Positions 44,990 to 58,437 of a stretch of DNA of 64,000 nt are shown here, in pieces. Both the position numbers and the translations under genes were made by a program. Every line of letters starts with the position of its first letter. The first letter of the stretch is position 1. The stretch lies in NCBI GenBank assembly GCA_030490835.1, contig CM059972.1, positions 41,953,452 to 42,017,451 of the forward strand, written 5' to 3'. Source of the DNA: Annona cherimola (taxonomy: Eukaryota; Streptophyta; Magnoliopsida; Magnoliales; Annonaceae). The notes under the pieces were generated by a model. That model had not been told where the DNA came from. It did not search any database and saw only the letters and a program-made list of their open reading frames with translations.

Positions 44990-47900
44990 TTGGTCATCCA
45001 TAAATCCCTTTCAACAAATCCGTATAAACATTTTTCCAACATTTTCAACATAGATTTCCTTGTCTAAAGGAAATCAAAACTTTTCGAACATCATTTCAAA
45101 ACATATAGACTATGTCCAAAACATCATTTACTATTTAATTATGACCTAGCAAAATAAATCTTTTTCATCATTGTTTATTGCGAGTTATTATAGAAATAAC
45201 TCAAAACTCATTTACAATCAATATTTTGTGTAAAAGGGTAAAATTCCCTTTTTCTTATAAAACGCTGTTGAACAATATCATATAGAACTTGCTTGCTTAA
45301 AAGCAAATTCTTAAAACCATTGGTATCAAACATGAAATCCTTAGAAAACATGAGAATGGAAAACTTGCTTACTCATAAGCAAAATTTCTCAATTCCATTA
45401 ACATGAAGCATTCCCATCCTTGGCAACACTTAAGATAAATTATTTATCTTAAGAAGTGTCGCTTGCTTCCCATGAAGCAAACCTTAAGACTTTTCATTAA
45501 AGTCATCATTTTTCTAAAACTTATGGCTTTGCATTAAAGTCGTCATATTCAAAACTTGTGCTTGCCCATTCGTTAAAACATAAACATAGACAATTCAATC
45601 ATATCAATCACATAGAAAGAAAATGACATTTTAGAAAGTTCGCTTGCTTACCTGAGATCGTCATAATCCCTTTTCCTTCCATTCTTTTCCTTGCCTATAT
45701 GCATAAACACGACATTGCATTTGTACATACAAATCTCATATGCTTGCACATAACTTAGTTTTCCAACCCATATATTTTTCATTAACATATATCCTTCATC
45801 TATCATTTACTTATCCATTTTTCACATTTCTTTCATTAGTGCTTACTTTAAGCACATGTTCATGAGTTTAAGCTTCATATATGAATTCCAACTTTGAGAT
45901 TAACAAAGATTATCAAAACAGCACCTTGTTTACAAGTTTCAACATATTTCCATCCATTTTTCATTTTAGCAAATCACATTAACTCATTACCCCTTTCCAT
46001 CATTCATATTTTGCACTTAAACCCTCTTAATGACACATATAATATGTGTTATGAAAAATTTTCCTAAACAGAAATATATTCATAAAATATATCATATTTT
46101 CATGCATTTTTGCACAAAGCCAAATTTCACAAGTCATTCATCAACCTTGCATATTTATTCCTTCTCATATGCCCATTTGGCAACATATACATAAGATGTT
46201 TCATAAAATTTCTAAGTCAGAAATATAATCCATATTTCAGCGGGTTAATTACCCCTAAGTACCACTGCATTTAGGGTATTTTTATGGGGTTTAAATCCAC
46301 TTGCCATAGGTTTCCAAAACAGCAAGTTTGGAACCCGTTTTCACCCGTTTAACGTGTCTTTTGATACATAACCTTAGGCAAGTATATAAATCCGAAATTT
46401 CAGCATATAATCCTACTTTTCTTAATAAATATTTAAGGATTTAACACATGTATCAATTTGGATCATTTCCACATAGGTTTCATATTTCTTTTTGGTTTTT
46501 TTCTCAAACTATCCACATATGCTGAAATTAGGCGTATTGAAATCTCAAAATCTTGAATTAATATCAAATCAAGTAGTTTTGATCTGAATTTATACCATAA
46601 CTTAATAACTATATAAATTAACCAAAATAAATATTTCCAGAATAAAACATTAAGCATTTATATTTATTTTGGTAGTTTTACCTTGCTAGACAACAACATC
46701 CATTTTAAGTCAGTCTTAATCACGTAAATTATTGGGTATATGTATACCCATAAAAACCTAATTTTTAATTTTTTTTGTGATCCTCAATATATATTATACA
46801 TAATTTAAAATTTTTTGCCTTAAATTCCTTGTATAAAAATTATTAAAAAACCTTTTCTACAGCTGATCCTGTCACCCGTTTTACCCTGTTTAGGTGAATC
46901 TTTTTGGATTTTTAATTTGCAAAATACTTATCCTTTTAAGCTGAAAATTGGATATTTCTTTAATAACCATATAATTATTCTTCCAAAACATTTCATGCTA
47001 AAATTCATCCATTTACTGTTCTGTCCATAATTTAATTTATAACATCATATACCATTCAAAACTTCACTTTTCATCATCTAAATCATGGAATTTCATGCAT
47101 GCAAGATAATAACCATTCCATATTCATTCAAAAGCATGTTGAATCATCACTTTAAAGCATGTTTAAACATCCATTTCATTTTATTATTTTTCGAGTTCAA
47201 GAACTCAATATAAACCAATCAAAATAACACATCTACTTACTTGGATTGATGCTCTCCAAACCCTAATCACTTGAGCTACTCTTCTCCTACAATTTCCCTT
47301 TTTTTTCACTTCTTTTTCTTCTATTTTCCTTCCTCCTTGCTGGCCAAGTTGGGGACGTGAGCTGCTGGTCTAGAGGGGGTGTTTCAGCACTTAGCCAAAA
47401 TGCCCAAATCATGTGAACGTGCATGCCTTTGAGGAGCAGGATTTTCTCCAGTTGTGGGCCCCACTTTGGAACCATTTTCCATAGCCACTTAATGCATGCT
47501 TATCCCCTTATGTGCTAGTGAACTCACAGCCAAGTAAAATGCATTTTACCATTTTTTAAAAATCAAAAAATGGCATTAATCCATAGCCGTCCAGGACAGC
47601 TTTGTACGTCCAGCTGCTGCCCATTTTCCATCCATTTTCCCATTTTTTTATTCGAAAATGTGGGAAATTTATACCTCTAATTTCCATTTAATTTAGGTAT
47701 TAATTTGGTGTTAAAAAAATAATAAAACTCATTATAGCAGCATCAAACATGGGACGTCATTTGCATACACAAGCTGTCCATTTTTCCACCTTTCATGGCA
47801 GCTGCAAATCATGAATTTTCTTGGATTTTTTTTCACATAATTAAATGCTTATTTATACATCCCAACATAGCAGCTATATATACATATTTTATAAAATAAA

Positions 47901-48645
47901 AAATTCAAAAATATATGCAGCAACCAGCCCATGAACGTGCTTGCCTTGGACACCTCACCTATGCTCACTTGAGCACTCATAGCTTCATCAATTATGGATA
48001 TTCATTGATGGGATTTTATTTGGATATTTGTATTTTATATTAATGCATAAAATTCCTTAGAAATGTGCTGCATTTGACACCTCATCTATGCCATTAAATA
48101 ATGCATTCAATTCATGCAACTTTTGCCTTAAATGCATGGTACTCTTAGGTGTAAAAGTCAACTATGTGCACCTTTTTCAATTCAGGTATTTTTCTAACAT
48201 TTCATGCTTAATCCAAGCCATTCAAAATAAACATCTCATAATTTCATTCAACCGTTTCAAATTTCATCTCAATCCGAGTTTCTTAGCTCCCGTTATAGCC
48301 GTTTAAAGTTAACGATTGAAATTGAAATATGATCAATAAATCATTAATCCAATTTCATCAAGGATTTTCATAATCCAATAATCCCATAATACCAGCCCAA
48401 CATCATCAACTTTTATTTCAAATTTCACTTGAATCCGCCTTACAGGCGTTGAGTTATGTAACATCTCCATTAATTAAATTACAATTTTTAGTTTAATTTT
48501 CATTTTAATCACCATTTTTAGTGGAACCCTAATTGTAACATATCATAAAATCCTAAAATCATCCAAAAATTCCATTTAATCATATATAAGTCACATGTAC
48601 ATGTTCAATGCACACATTAAATCTTACTTAGGTTGGGGTTTCACA
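44990..48645 (-). mobile_element. E2 LTR, third piece (LTR 5' part)
   Basis: It resembles the E1 LTR from about 57735 onward (TTGGTCATCC, CTTATCTAAAGGAAATC-like), with diverged stretches, and ends TTGGGGTTTCACA at 48645. The AAAGT duplication follows. Sections matching E1 lie at 46540-46900. The start-proximal part (about 47090-48645) is closer to 13915-15591. No gene is seen. Confidence 0.75.
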
Positions 48646-48650
48646 AAAGT

Positions 48651-49228
48651 GTCGCTTGCTTCCCATGAACCAAACCTTAAGACTTTTTATTAAAGTCATC
48701 ATTTTCCAAAACTTGTGGCTTTGCATTAAAGTCGTCATTTTCAAAACTTGTGCTTGCCCATTCATCAAAACATAATCATAAACATTTCATTCACATATCA
48801 TCATATAGAAAGAAAAAAATATTTTAGAAAGTTTGCTTGCTTACCTGAGATCGCCAAAATCCTTTTCTTCTATTCTTTTTCTTGCCTTTGCCTAGATAAA
48901 TGAAAATAACATTTTATTTATTCACATCACTTCAAATGTTTACATTACTTAGGTTTTCCAACCTACATAAATCCATTTGGACTTACATTACACTAGCTTA
49001 GCCCACTTGTCTTTCAAGTCGGTTGTTCATGCGTATCATAACCTATACATTACATTATTCATTTATTCATTCATTTTTAATACCCTTATGTATGGCAAAC
49101 TTACATACATATAATAATCCTTCATTAAATCATTATTTGGAGGTTCATTACCTCAATTTATCATTTTTAACATATTTTTCATTTTTCATACAACGGTGCT
49201 CATTTTAAGCATTTAGTTGCTAACTTAG
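48651..49228 (-). mobile_element. E1 3' LTR, continuation
   Basis: It resumes the E1 LTR exactly after AAAGT and matches 58244-58821 over 578 bp with equal length. It stops at CTTAG, where the G3b terminus begins. About 2.5 kb of E1 LTR start are missing. Confidence 0.85.
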
Positions 49229-51701
49229 TGTGGCGCCCCGAACCGCGGCATCCACATAGTCCTTACTCCAAGATCTTGTCGATTGGTAAGTGTGAATCAG
49301 GATTGTTGCCCTGATCACGCGGCGGGTACTTAATTGGATCTCGTCCAATTTTTTTTATTTCTTTTTCTTTTCTTTCATCACATAAACATATGCTCATTAT
49401 CATTCATAATGGACTTATCCATAACATCATAAATCATCAACTTCTCATATTATTCATAACTTCATAATTTTATACAACCTATACCCTTTTTCATCATATC
49501 CCATTAGGGAATCTCTTCATACAAAAATCTACTAACCTTTGTAGATTTCTCTTTTTCTTTAGCAACACATGTCCTTCATCTCTTGGCTTTCCCTACACCT
49601 GTCTAAGGTTGGAAAAACAAAACATGAGTCGAAACTCAATAAGCAAGCATTTTTCATTTTAAATGCATTCCTCTCCATTCGATAGAAGACACTTACCAAG
49701 TGATCAACTACCAACGGAATAGAAACCTTTTCGTAAACCATTTTTGGAAATCTTTCATAAATCATTCATAAAAACCATTCATGTAAATCATTTGCAAATG
49801 CATTTCTATCCATTCGATAGGAGAAACTTAGTAAGTGATCAACTATCAATGGAATAGAAACCTTTTCATAAACATTGGATGTGCAAATGCTTCATTTCCA
49901 CTTCTGACATAAATCTTCGTGTGCGGGTACGCTAGCTCAGGGAACATCTCACATAACATGGTCCAATACGCTGGCTGTCTCCGACTTGGCCTCATCAAGG
50001 GGAACCTCTCTTCGTCTTGACGCCTACATGGTTCCTACATGCATGACTTTTGATTTCCCTGACATTATATACCTCTTACACCAGGTGACTTGTCATTCTC
50101 ATGTAGAGAATTATTTGCATCATCCCTTAAAAACATAATTTCAAATTCATGCTTTTCTTTTCAATCCATGTATGAAAATGTAATGCATTCATTCACACAT
50201 AACATTCCTTTGCCTCCACCTCTGGGGAGGACGCCGTCGGCACACAGCCCATACGACTCGGCAATAATGAAGGGGGACCATCTAATCCGCTTTCTACCTC
50301 CACCAAAGCCTCTTCCTTATACATCATACATGTGCACATGTCCATGAAAATCACATGATATCAATATGCCGGCATGAATTTTCATAAAAACTAATAAACA
50401 TTTACAATATCAAAACATTATAAGAATGACCACCCTTAAACACATTTCATAAACACTTGATAATAAAACATATTTTCAAAATAGTTTACTTGCTTACCTC
50501 CTCAGTCTGTGTCCTCCACCTTTTCCCTTCATTTTCCTATACAAGAAAAAATGATATTTTATCTATATCATATCATGTCTTAGTTTACTTCCCATGCATG
50601 ATTTATAATCATCCATTACTTCATTTCTATGGAGGTTAATCTTATAAATACACTTAGTCATTACCTCCTTATATGGATTTTTATTCATAAATCCTTTAAA
50701 AATTTCATCCATATATCCTCATAAATATATAAAAATAAATCTCAATTTTTTCCCCAAAATACGCTGTTCACATCAACATGGGTACTGTTCACGTTTACTG
50801 TTCACCCGAGGTTACTGTTCACATCAACATGGGTACTGTTCATGGGTTCCAAAAATTGATATTTTTTCCAAAAGTAAAAAATACCATGACATAGCTTATG
50901 CTTAGTATATCATGGGAAATTCATGAATTATGAATTTATCATCATTAACTTGGCTAAATAAATCATTTTCTCCATATACTAAAAATCAACATAAATTCAC
51001 TTAAGCATAATCCTTAATTCCAAAAATCATGAAATTAATATATCATCATTCCAACATCATATTGATCATAATCATACATCTCAAATCATCATTTATCAAA
51101 TTTGGAACATTATTTTCACATATCATATGCTATCTTCCCGAATGCTCCATCTTTGCTTCAAATTTTCGATGTTTCGACATAATTCCAATTAAGAATTATA
51201 AATTTACTTATTTTCTCATGCTTAGGAATTATATAAGCATGATTTTACCTTACTTAGCACCCAAAATAAATTTGGGAAGAAATCACTTACCCGAAGTGAA
51301 GATATCCCATTTTTTCTAACACTTTCTCTCTCTAACTTCCTCCTCTTCTTCCTCCTCAAGGCTAAAACGTGGTGGGGGTGAAAAAATGCTCAAATGGAGC
51401 TGGGATGAAGTGCCTTGGACGTTCACCCCTACCCCCTATTTATACTTTTTGATTTTTCATCAAATTGGAATTTACCCCCCCTTGCTTGAGGTATTAAATT
51501 ATAAATGTATTTTTTTCTAATTTCCAAAAGGTGCATGGAGCCATGTGCAGCCACCCTACAGCAGCTCCAGCCCCCCTATGGCAGCCCTATTTTTCCTTAT
51601 TTTTTTAATTTTTAAAATTAATTAATTTAGGCTAATTAAATCCTAGCCGTTGATTTTTGATAAGATTGATTTTGGGCCATTGGATTTGGCCCCAAAAGAA
51701 T
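49229..51701 (-). mobile_element. G3b LTR, minus strand, start truncated
   Basis: It begins TGTGGCGCCCCGAACC and is the inverted relative of 15592-17245. It contains hairpin GAGT-CGAA-ACTC (49626-49637), two copies of the CGACTTGG/CGACTCGG block (about 49910-50030 and 50200-50320) and the ACTGTTCA cluster (about 50765-50845). It is truncated at about 51701 by the Sirevirus fragment. Insertion by target duplication cannot be shown because one end is lost. Confidence 0.78.
49626..49637 (-). other. GAGT-TTCG-ACTC hairpin (G3b)
   Basis: On the element's sense strand the loop is TTCG, a stable RNA tetraloop sequence. It is the equivalent of the hairpins in G1, G2 and G3. Confidence 0.55.
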
Positions 51702-53361
51702 GCTTTGCAAATTTTATCTTTGTCATATTTCAATTTTGGCAATCCTTCTACAAAACTCTTTTTCCATAGGGTCTTAATATTTGTGATGTTTATATGCCCA
51801 AGCCTCTTATGCCAAACCCATGGATCATTGTCAATGGCCATTAGACATTGACCATCTAGTTCATCAAGTGAAACCAAATATATATTTCCATATCTTTTTC
51901 CACTAAATATGATATGTTCTCCATCAAATACATTGCATATAGATGATTCAAACACAACCTTGTATCCTTTGTCACATAATTGACTAATACTCATTAAATT
52001 GTTCTTGAGTCCTTCAACAAATAAAACATTCTCCATACATGCATTTGAAATACTATAAATATTTTCTTTACCTTTAATTTTACCTTTCTCATTGTTTCCA
52101 AAGGCAACAGTTTCATCGTTGCAAGGCTTGAGTTTATGAAATAAACTTCTTTCACCGGTCATATGCCTTGAGCAACCACTATCCATGAACCAAACGTTGT
52201 TTGCCTTTGCCTTGAAACATATCTCTTCATTACTGTGCATTTTGTTGAGGTGGTTTGCTCTTCCAAAACTTCTATTGTGTTTAAGCATAGCAAATTTTCT
52301 TCTTGCTCAATCCGCACCATGCAGCATATTCATGCATAATTTTTCGCTTCAAAATCATCGGTTGAAGAGCTGCTTGTTGATGAAGTTACTTCATTCACGT
52401 ACATTCCTCTTCCCTTAGGCCTTTGGAATTTTCAGCTTTCATATCTTTCCTTCTTTTCTTGATGATCCTTTGATCTTTCTTCCGGTGTAGGACATTGAGC
52501 TTGCATATGTCTCATACCGTCGCATCTATAGCACTTTGTAGCCTCCTTCTTCTTCTCTTTTCGTGGTCTCTCTTTGAAATCTTTGAAGTTCTTTTCTTTT
52601 CTCACAAACTTTCGAAATTTGCGTGTAAGTAGTGCAATGTCTTCATCATCGTTGTGAGATGAGGAGGTGGACTCATCCGAGTTATATGCCACTTTCAATG
52701 CAATGGCTATTTTGCCTTTGTGGTGATCTTCATTTCTTTTCTTGATTAGCTCATGTGACATCAACGAGCTAATAAGATCTTCTATCTTCAATGTGTTTAG
52801 GTCATTGGCTTCTTCTATTGCAGTAAATTTTGGAGTCCATGATTCGGGTAGCGCCCTTAGAATCTTCTTGACCTGCTCCGATTCAGAAATTGCTTTTCCA
52901 AGACCTTTCAAAGCATTAGTAATTTTAGAAAATCTAGCAAACATTTCAGAAATATTTTCTGTTTCTAACATTCTAAAGCTTTCCAATTCTCCAATCAAAA
53001 TATTCCTCCTTGTCCCATGGACTTGAGAAGTTCCTTCATAGATAGATGTTAATGTATCCCATATTTCTTTTGCAGTTAGACAAGAGGATACTCTATCATA
53101 TTCGGAAGCGGTAAGAGCACAAAACAGTGAGTTCATAGCTTTAGCGTTGCTCTTAAAAGTTCTTACTTCCTTATCGGTCCATTTGGAATCTATTTCATAA
53201 ATAGGCAAGGTTACACCATCTTGGATTGCAATCCAAGAGTCCATATCTGTAGCCATGATGAGTTGTTTCATATGTAGCTTCCAATAGCCGAAATTATTCC
53301 CATCAAACAATTGTGGCCTAGTAAAAGATTGGCCTTCGGCAAATTCGATTGGGATACCATA
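51702..53361 (-). pseudogene. gag-pol: Sirevirus gag-protease-integrase fragment, internally deleted
   Basis: On the minus strand an ATG at the gag start position (53361) is quickly out of frame because of a small deletion. The gag frame is readable from 53310 to 52432 (UBN2 domain, zinc knuckle CYRCDGMRHMQAQC with spacing kept). After a stop, the sequence near 52222 jumps from the region after knuckle 1 straight to the protease (DSGCSRH), a deletion of about 740 bp against 7263-12149. GAG-pre-integrase follows (WHKRLGH) and homology ends at KICKA (about 51702). RT, RNase H and ORF2 are missing. Confidence 0.9.
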
Positions 53362-53394
53362 TCAAAAAATCTCTTTGGTAAAACTCAAAGACCT

Positions 53395-53406
53395 GCTCTG
53401 ATACTA
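53395..53406 (-). other. Primer-binding site, one mismatch
   Basis: The minus strand reads TAGTATCAGAGC, the initiator-Met PBS with G to A at position 2, and lies 2 bp from the LTR. Confidence 0.8.
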
Positions 53407-53408
53407 CT

Positions 53409-55025
53409 TGTTGGTCCCGAGTTAATGACAATTATCCAAGAGGGGAGGGGTGAATTGGGTATTTAAAAATTTTAAACTTAAACAGAAACTTTACCTCGGA
53501 TTAATCTAGTCCCATTTTATGAAGAAACAAATGGAAAGCAATATAGTGCAGAGAGCAAAAATAAATATCAACAAAACAAGATTTTATAGTGGTTCGGGCA
53601 ACCTTCCCTACTCCACTCTTCCAAGCTCACACCTCTAGTGACTTGGGTTCCAGTATGTATTTTACAAATACAACTAAAGCCACTGTTCTTTTCTAGATTC
53701 CAACTCTAGGGGGCATCAACAATTCACAGCACAAGTAGGTGACGAGTTTCACTCCAATCACACACTACTTTGCTTACACTCGATCTTAGTTACCCAAACT
53801 AAATCAAGTTCAACACAACAAGTAAAAGTAAAAGAAAGTTTCTACACGTTACTGTTGTGTAGAGGCAGATTTGGCGCAGAGAAGAACTTGTAGCATAGGC
53901 TTAATGATTCAGCAAGCATCTCTTGGTAGTTTGAAAGCGAAGTTCTTCTTCTATATGATGGCTTGATCACTTAATGCTCTTGAAGATGGGAGTTATGCTA
54001 ATTCAATGAATTCTCAGCTACCCTCCACGTTCATATTGAATGCCTTATATAATTTATGAGGGAATCCAAAAGTTTAGAAGTAGGTGGCGCGCATTTAATG
54101 CGCCAATGTTCGAAAATTTTCCGACCGTTGCGACCCAAGTCGTAGGTGGGGTCGACTTCGGGTGCGACTTCGCCCAAGTCGCGGATGGAGTCGACTTCGG
54201 GTGCGACTTCAGCTCTCCGCAACTTCTTCAAGTTCCAGTCTGGGTCGACTTGGTCCTCGACTTGACCCAAGTCGCAGGTGAAGTCGACTTCGGGTGCGAC
54301 TTCACTTCTTCATCTTGCTAGTTGAACTTGAAATCCTTGGAATGCCTTGCTTGCTTGAATTTCTTCATGCTTAGTTATTCTTCCTTTTATTATATCTTTT
54401 ACAACTCAGTATAATCATCCTAGCTTGATGTCCTTTTATCTTCGTGACTTGCAAACTTTGAATCCTTGAAGTCTTGAATATATGCATGAATCTTAGAGTG
54501 CCTAATGATGTCCAAATATATGTTCATAATCCAACATGATGGATTCATGCAACCCTGATTGCTTTGGTCTTCATTCGATTTGAGTTGACATGATCTGCAA
54601 GTTCCGCACTGAAGTCGAAGCTGGAGTCGACTTGGTTTGCGACTTCACCCAAGTCGCATGCGAAGTCGACTTGGGATGCGACTTCGGTAGCTCTCATCCC
54701 CGATTTCAACTCTGGACGAAAAGTGACGCCTCGAAGTCGCTACTGGAGTCGACTTGATCTGCGACTTCACCCAAGTCACATGCGGAGTCGACTTGGGATG
54801 GGACTTCGGCAGCTTTGCTCCTTTATTTCAACTCTGGACAGAGAATGCTTTTTGAAGTCGCCTCTTGAGTCGACATAGAAATCGACTTGACCTGTCATGC
54901 TTCATTTTCTTCATTTTTATATCCTTTAATCATTTTCACAAACATGTTAGTAACCAAAACATACTCAAATTGATTTGTAAATCATCAAAATATAAACTTG
55001 GCTTATTTTCCACATGTTTCCAACA
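53409..55025 (-). mobile_element. Sirevirus 5' LTR of the deleted copy, 1617 bp
   Basis: It has TGTTGG/CCAACA termini and is clearly more diverged than the three LTRs in 1-13914. The GTCGAC arrays persist at about 54130-54305 and 54610-54890. Its TATA region is TTATATAAGG on the minus strand (about 54043-54052). Confidence 0.88.
54130..54890 (-). repeat. GTCGAC palindrome arrays of the diverged Sirevirus LTR
   Basis: There are two blocks (54130-54305 and 54610-54890) of GTCGAC with TGCGACTT/AAGTCGCA arms. Single-copy sequence between them is poorly conserved with the other LTRs, while the palindromes are kept. Confidence 0.8.
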
Positions 55026-55509
55026 GCACCGTCTTGTGCTATCTTATGTGAGATATGGTAAATCCTTAGATATGGGGGGTCTCTATGTAGGGTTCCATAA
55101 CCCGTCATCTGTTCTGATTCCCTTCTATCCTTTGTCTTTCCTTAAATTCTCCTACCTCCTGCTTCATCTCATTGTCCTCATATCATTTTTCCTCATATAC
55201 TATCTACTTCATGAAATATAGCCACCAGCTACATTTCCTTAATTAGCCATATTATTGCGTACCATTTTTTTCTTCATATACTATCTACACCATGAAATAT
55301 AGCAAACCAGCTATATTTCCTTAAATAACCATATTCTTATGTCATAATGACGTACAATATAAGACAATACATATCGTATATGTCTTATAATCTAAATATA
55401 TCTCTTTCATCATTTTCTATTTTTCTTCTATATCTATCAATCAATCCTTGCTGAAATATCATCTTAGTGATATCAAATCTTTTCTTACCACGCCTATTTA
55501 CCAATCTAT
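55026..55509 (-). mobile_element. E1 leader remnant with an 81-bp tandem duplication
   Basis: This non-coding DNA lies between the Sirevirus LTR and E1's PBS. Two adjacent copies (about 55190-55270 and 55271-55335) share CATATACTATCTAC and ATGAAATATAGC. No gag start is recognisable, and the far end of E1's internal region is lost. Confidence 0.6.
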
Positions 55510-55521
55510 GCTCTGATACCA
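55510..55521 (-). other. Primer-binding site (initiator Met tRNA), E1
   Basis: TGGTATCAGAGC on the minus strand is 5 bases from the LTR end. The LTR terminus itself has decayed from GGCGCCACA to GGTGTCACG by C-to-T and G-to-A changes. Confidence 0.88.
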
Positions 55522-55995
55522 ACTTCCGTGACACCCCAAACTGAGACGTCACTTCCTTACCTCAAGACCTTATTGATTGGTAAATGTGAATCAAGATTGT
55601 TGCCCTAATCACGCGGCGGGTTCTTAATTGGAACTCGTCCAAAATTTTTTTCTTTTTCTATCTCCTTCGTTTTCTTCACATTCTACATCATTTATCATAC
55701 AAGCGACATTACATTTGTAATAAAATTTCATATTCTATTTCATAAAATCTCATCATGCTTTTCTATAATGACATTTACATTCCATACTTACATACATTCA
55801 ATCATTGTACACATCATACATGCATACATTCATTCATTGATTCACATAGGACTTAGATTTCTAAATAAATCCACATATACATTAACATACCTTAGGATTT
55901 CAATCCATGCTATTCCATTCATTATAGCCTTCATGGCTATCATCACGTACCTTTCTTCTTTGCTTAGATTTATATCCTCCTGAGTTTCCCGGTAC

Positions 55996-58437
55996 CTGTC
56001 TAAGGTTTGGGAAAATAAAATGTGAGTGACAACTTAGTAAGCAAGCATTTTATCATTAGGGCAAGACTTCCTTCAAAACCTTTTTCATAAACATCTTGAA
56101 TACCTTTTTACTTGAGGACATCCATATGTCCTAAAAAATTGTCATAAAATCCCTTGTTCATAAGGACAGTTCCATGTTCTTGAACATTCTAATAAAACAT
56201 CATTCTTAAAATCATTTACAAGCCTCGTGTGGGCTTGTTAAGGCAAAACATATATATTTTACCCTTTTTAATTAATTTCCTTTAATCTTATATGAACATT
56301 TCTAATGTTCAAAGACATTTACATAAAATCATCTTTCATTAGTGGACGTTTTACGTCCAAAATATTTTCTTCATAACTCCTTTGGCAAAGGAGGACATTA
56401 TCATGTCCTGAAAACATCATACACATAAGCCTTTCTTGACAAAGGACATTTCTATGTCCAAAAATATTTTTTTATGTTAAACTCCTTAAGCCAAGAGACC
56501 TTTGATGTCTTAAAATATTTTTGACATAACTTTTTGACAATGGATATTCATATGTCCTAAAACACATTCCATCAAAGTACTTAGGCATTGGACATTCTCA
56601 TGTCCATAAACATGTACCGTTCAAATCCTTTGGAAATGGACATTCTTATGTCTAAAAATAAGTTTCACATAAATCCTTTTCATAATCCCGTCTTGGGGCT
56701 TGTTTATAACAAACAAGGTATATATAATACATAAACCATTTTTACAGATGCATTTGCACAAAAACATTTTCTTTCATTCTTGTTATTTACAGTTTTGTGT
56801 AAAACACCCTATTTTAGGGTAATCATTTCATAAAAATCCCTTTAGGATAACTTTCATAAAACCATACTTTCATGTCCCAACCTTTGAGCTTTTCAAAAGC
56901 AAAACATAAGCAAATGCATTTCTCTCCATCCAGTAGTGACACTTAGCAAGTGACCATTCTACCTTTTGGAAGAGAATCCATACTTAACAGCACGCTATCC
57001 AAGCGGCTGTTCTTTCATCCTGCTCCCATCTCAGGGAGGGCGCCCCTGGCCTCCTGCCATCCCTTAGCGACTTGGCCATATGTAGAGTGGGCCCCAACCA
57101 TTCCGACTGTGCTCTACAATCGACCTATTCCGTGTAGTGGTGCACCATACATCATCCTAACAGACCGCAGTCCGTTTGGTTTAAAATATCAGAGACCGCA
57201 GCCCATGACCTTTTAAACAAGGATCACAAACCGAAGCTTGCATTCATACTCACAAAACATCATAGACCGAAGTCTATATCTTTAAAAATTGTTTTCAAAA
57301 ACGCATCACTGACCGCAATCCATGTCAACTTGTCAAGCGAGCGTACCCACTTTAAACAAGTTGTTATTTGAAATTTAGTTTTAGGATGACCTTCCTTAAA
57401 TTCTTTTAAAACCCTTTTGAGTAAAATATTTTGATAACATTTGAAATGTTTAAGAAACAATACATCTCAAAAACCCTTATAATAAAAGAATTTCAAAACC
57501 TTTGTATTTCCAACAATAAACCATATATTTCTCTAATATTTTCTGGGTTTCCATTTCAAAGTCTTTTGCTTACAAAAGTTATTCAATTATACTATCCACT
57601 TCTCCACAACCTAAAAATTAAATTATTGTCCACATATCTATTATACTATTTTACATAAAGAGGAATTGCACAGTCTTTTGCATGCCATTTAGCAACTTGA
57701 AATTAAACCATTTTAAGAAATCACCAATTAGGTTGGTCATCCTTAAACCCCATTCAACAACATTCATATAAATATTTTTGAAGACATTTTCATCATAGAT
57801 TTCCTTATCTAAAGGAAATCAAAACTTTTCGAAAATCATTTCAAGACATATGGACTCTGTCCAAATCATCATTTATATTTAAATAACCTAGTATAGAAAA
57901 ATCAATCTTTTTCCATAAATCAAATCACTTTTTTCTTTTCTTTCATAAGCCTAGCTATTTATCATAACACATCATAAGAGAAAACCCAAATCTTATATGC
58001 TAAATTTTCTTCATGAAAAAGGGGAAAATTCTCTTTTTCTTATAAAATACTTTTGGAACAACATTATGAAGAACTTGCTTGCTTAAAAGCAAATTCTTAA
58101 AAACATCGACTTCAATCAATAAAATCCTTTAAAATAATCATCATGGAGAACTTGCTTACTCATAAGCAAATTTCTCAATTATATTAACATAAAGCATTCC
58201 CATCCTTGGCAACACTTGTGATAAATTATTTATCTTAAAAAGTGTCGCTTGCTTCCCATGAACCAAACCTTAAGACTTTTCATTAAAGTCATTATTTTTC
58301 AAAACTTGTGGCTTTGCATTAAAGTTGTCATTTTCAAAACTTGTGCTTGCCCATTCGTCAAAACATAATCATAAACATTTCATTGACATATCATCATATA
58401 GAAAGAAAACAACATTTTAGAAAGTTTGCTTGCTTAC
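55996..58437 (-). other. Putative LTR leader intron (G2)
   Basis: On the minus strand the donor CAG|GTAAGCAAGC starts at 58437. GCTTGCTTA lies at 56046-56038. The acceptor tract ends ACAG|GT at 55996. It is longer than in G1/G3 because the palindrome array lies inside. Splicing is inferred. Confidence 0.3.
56110..56660 (-). repeat. Covarying palindrome array (E1 5' LTR copy)
   Basis: It matches the array at 20264-20806 unit by unit. One unit reads GGACGT/ACGTCC here and GGATGT/ACATCC there. Confidence 0.8.

Larger units (their letters stand above)
22398..48645 (-). mobile_element. E2: G2b-type LTR inserted in E1's 3' LTR, itself split
   Basis: It is bounded by LTR termini TGTGGCGCC (left) and GGGTTTCACA (right) and by AAAGT duplications. 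Pieces of its own sequence are 22398-22409, 24896-25952 and 44990-48645. They add up to one G2b LTR lacking roughly 1.3 kb in the middle. I see no E2 internal region, so E2 is probably a solo LTR later invaded by G3 and by the G1 cluster. Confidence 0.75.

Noticed and set aside
55026..55509. A host gene or promoter in the stretch beside E1's PBS
   Set aside because: It has no ORF or splice pattern, its position is that of a retrotransposon leader, and it carries a tandem duplication.
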